In this document: piece after piece, positions 6,020-7,652 of the stretch
How the letters are laid out: each line of letters begins with the position of its first letter
How positions within the stretch are numbered: position 1 is the first letter of the stretch
DNA from: CAZGMN01 sp964645765
GTDB taxonomy: Bacteria > Acidobacteriota > Aminicenantia > Aminicenantales > Aminicenantaceae
Assembly: GCA_964645765.1 (NCBI GenBank)
Contig: CAZYBE010000069.1
Coordinates: forward strand, 1-7,652
Direction: 5' to 3'
DNA: 7,652 bases
The notes under the pieces: generated by a model
The model's database searches: none
The model's input: only the letters and a program-made list of their open reading frames with translations
Told to the model about the DNA's origin: nothing
Program-made: the position numbers and the translations under genes

Positions 6020-7616
6020 GAAAATAGATAAAGAATTAAAAGGCCAGATTCAAAACCAATTTCCCAAAGGGAAGAAAGAGGGATATCTCTTTTCTGAGGA
6101 GAGGGATGAACACCCCCCTGATGAGCATGAATCCCCGAGAGATTTCAATGATTTCCTGAGCCTCAGGGACGATTATGGGATGAGAATCTTAGATAAACCC
6201 GAGAGTAAAAAAACGGACCCTGTTTACATCTATAAAGTGGGGAGCACGACTGACCCGGTCAAGCTCTACTTAAAAGAGATGGGGAAAACCTCGCTCCTGA
6301 CTCGTGCGGAGGAAATTGCCTTGGCTAAAAAAATCGAAAGGGAGAACAAAGCTATCATCAAAGCTCTCTCTCAGACTCGATTTGTTCTCGACAAAATTCT
6401 CTCTCTGGAGAAAAGCCTGAAAAAAAATCCTGAAATCATCAATGAGATATTCAGCATCAGCCCGGACCAAGCAGAAGAAGAGCCGGAGGAAAAGAAGAAG
6501 CTTATTCTGAGCCATTTAAAAAAAATCAAGAAGATAACCGAAAAATTAAAGAGAATTCCCTTAAGGAAGAAATACGATTTCTCTCGCGCTTGTCTCATAG
6601 TCAAGATAGGCCACATCTTAAGAGAACTCAACTTAAGTCCTGCTTACAAGGAAAAAATGGTCGAAAGTCTGGGTGAGAGACTTAAATTCAGCGATGAGTT
6701 AGAAGATGCCAGGGAAGAGTTGGAATTATTGCTCGCCAAAACCAAGGAGAAAAAGAAAAAAGTGCAGGTCAGACGAAAAATCAATGAAATCGACAGGCTG
6801 TTGAAATCCAAACAGAAAGAGACCGGCTTAAACTCCCAGCAGTTAAGAAAAATCCTTCGGAACATAGCCAAAGAAAAAAAGACCCATGAACAGGCAAAAA
6901 AAGACCTCGTGGCCGCCAACTTGAGGCTCGTGATTTCCCTCGCAAAAAAATACACAAATCGCGGTCTTCATTTTCTCGACCTCATCCAGGAAGGAAATAT
7001 TGGCCTGATGAGGGCTGTTGATAAATTTGAATACCGAAGAGGATACAAATTCTCAACCTACGCCACCTGGTGGATAAAACAAGCCATAACCCGGGCCATA
7101 GCTGACCAAGCAAGGACGATAAGAATCCCGGTTCATATGATCGAAGCCATAAATAAACTGAAGAGAGCTTCTCTGTCTCTCGTCCAGGAGAATGGCAGAG
7201 AACCGACTCTCGAGCAAATTTCCAAAAAGATGGATATTCCGCCCAGCAAAGTAAGAAAAATCATAAAAGCCGACCAGGAGCCAATCTCATTGGAGACGCC
7301 GATTGGTGAGGATGGGGATACCTTTATCGGCGATTTCATCGAAGATAAGATGATGCCTTCCCCCGATGAAACGGTCATCCGCGTCGGCTTGAAAGAGCAA
7401 ATTGAGGGAGCACTGAATCAACTCACGGAGAGGGAGGCTGAAGTCTTAAAGATGAGATTCGGGTTGATGGACTCAAACGAGCACACCCTGGAGGAAGTCG
7501 GCCAACGATTCAAGGTGACCCGTGAGAGAATCAGACAGATCGAAGCCAAGGCTCTTAAAAAACTTAAGAACTCTGCGCTCAGCGATCGCCTGAAATCATT
7601 CTCCTCGGATAATTAG
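6018..7616 (+). CDS. rpoD: RNA polymerase primary sigma factor (sigma-70 / RpoD)
   Basis: Directs core RNA polymerase to housekeeping promoters. The protein has 532 residues. Region 1.1-like (about 5-62) includes GKKEGYLFSEERD and the DDYGMRILDKPE end. Region 1.2 (78-109) is DPVKLYLKEMGKTSLLTRAEEIALAKKIE. A Lys/Glu-rich non-conserved region spans about 110-293. Regions 2.1-2.4 (297-380) include NLRLVISLAKKY, the DLIQEGNIGLMRAVDKFEY core-binding segment and the -10 reading helix TYATWWIKQAITRAI. Region 3 is about 381-450. Region 4 (463-527) includes the -35 helix HTLEEVGQRFKVTRERIRQIEAKAL. The full set, including region 1.1, marks a primary rather than alternative sigma. ATG 6018 is chosen over an in-frame TTG at 5994, which has no Shine-Dalgarno and precedes the TATAAT. 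The 5' and 3' ends carry a 13-bp inverted repeat. Confidence 0.96.
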   Translation: MKIDKELKGQIQNQFPKGKKEGYLFSEERDEHPPDEHESPRDFNDFLSLRDDYGMRILDKPESKKTDPVYIYKVGSTTDPVKLYLKEMGKTSLLTRAEEIALAKKIERENKAIIKALSQTRFVLDKILSLEKSLKKNPEIINEIFSISPDQAEEEPEEKKKLILSHLKKIKKITEKLKRIPLRKKYDFSRACLIVKIGHILRELNLSPAYKEKMVESLGERLKFSDELEDAREELELLLAKTKEKKKKVQVRRKINEIDRLLKSKQKETGLNSQQLRKILRNIAKEKKTHEQAKKDLVAANLRLVISLAKKYTNRGLHFLDLIQEGNIGLMRAVDKFEYRRGYKFSTYATWWIKQAITRAIADQARTIRIPVHMIEAINKLKRASLSLVQENGREPTLEQISKKMDIPPSKVRKIIKADQEPISLETPIGEDGDTFIGDFIEDKMMPSPDETVIRVGLKEQIEGALNQLTEREAEVLKMRFGLMDSNEHTLEEVGQRFKVTRERIRQIEAKALKKLKNSALSDRLKSFSSDN

Positions 7617-7624
7617 AAACCCTA
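7612..7624 (+). repeat. Right arm of the 13-bp inverted repeat bracketing rpoD
   Basis: ATTAGAAACCCTA includes the rpoD stop codon TAG (7614-7616) and the 8 bases after it. It is perfectly complementary to 6007-6019. The remaining 28 bases to the window end hold no terminator or gene that I can support. Confidence 0.85.
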
Positions 7625-7652
7625 CCAGATTGTCTTGACCGTTTCCTCCCAG

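Noticed and set aside
7635..7640. TTGACC as a -35 box for a gene right of the window
   Set aside because: The window ends 12 bases later, so no -10 can be assessed.
1..7652. CRISPR array, insertion sequence, toxin-antitoxin or phage genes
   Set aside because: I found no regular spaced repeats, transposase, integrase or toxin-like product. All large genes are metabolic, transcriptional or unassigned.

Overview
This is a 7.65 kb stretch of bacterial chromosome. The primary sigma factor, the bacterial-type carbamoyl-phosphate enzymes, Shine-Dalgarno sites and a sigma-70 type promoter all indicate a bacterium. The pairing of carbamate kinase and ornithine carbamoyltransferase with a COG2403 (cyclic 2,3-diphosphoglycerate synthetase family) protein, the Lys/Glu-rich proteins and a structured intergenic repeat suggest a deep-branching, probably anaerobic lineage. 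Aminicenantes-like is my guess from memory and is not proven by the sequence. All confident genes are on the plus strand.

Layout. Bases 1-467 hold no large gene. They contain a base-paired element at the left edge, a candidate 40-residue very basic small ORF (162-284) with a good ribosome binding site, and a well-formed promoter (TTGCAT, 17 bp, TATACT) ahead of the first operon. Bases 468-3652 are a tight operon of three genes: a COG2403 P-loop protein, carbamate kinase (arcC) and ornithine carbamoyltransferase (argF/arcB). The first two overlap by one base and the next gap is 9 bp. A fourth gene (3660-5696) follows after 7 bp. It encodes a 678-residue protein that I cannot assign to a named family. 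It looks like several small helix-turn-helix-like and beta-rich modules followed by a long charged tail. Bases 5697-6017 are non-coding and carry a nested inverted-repeat element of a kind often seen dispersed in environmental genomes, plus a small GNRA-capped hairpin. Bases 6018-7616 encode the primary sigma factor RpoD with regions 1.1, 1.2, 2, 3 and 4. Its promoter-like TATAAT lies only 12 bp upstream of the start codon.

How the genes fit together. Ornithine carbamoyltransferase and carbamate kinase both use carbamoyl phosphate. Together they can convert citrulline to ornithine, CO2, NH3 and ATP, or run toward citrulline synthesis. The COG2403 protein is translationally coupled to the kinase and is presumably part of the same process, although its only biochemically known relative makes an archaeal cyclic phosphoglycerate. 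No arginine deiminase is visible here.

Most notable observations: (1) a perfect 13-bp inverted repeat lies at the two ends of rpoD, one arm covering the Shine-Dalgarno and start codon and the other covering the stop codon; (2) the COG2403/carbamate kinase/OTCase operon; (3) the unassigned multidomain protein; (4) the basic small ORF. Most of the rest is ordinary, and I do not see a clear defence, mobile or CRISPR system.
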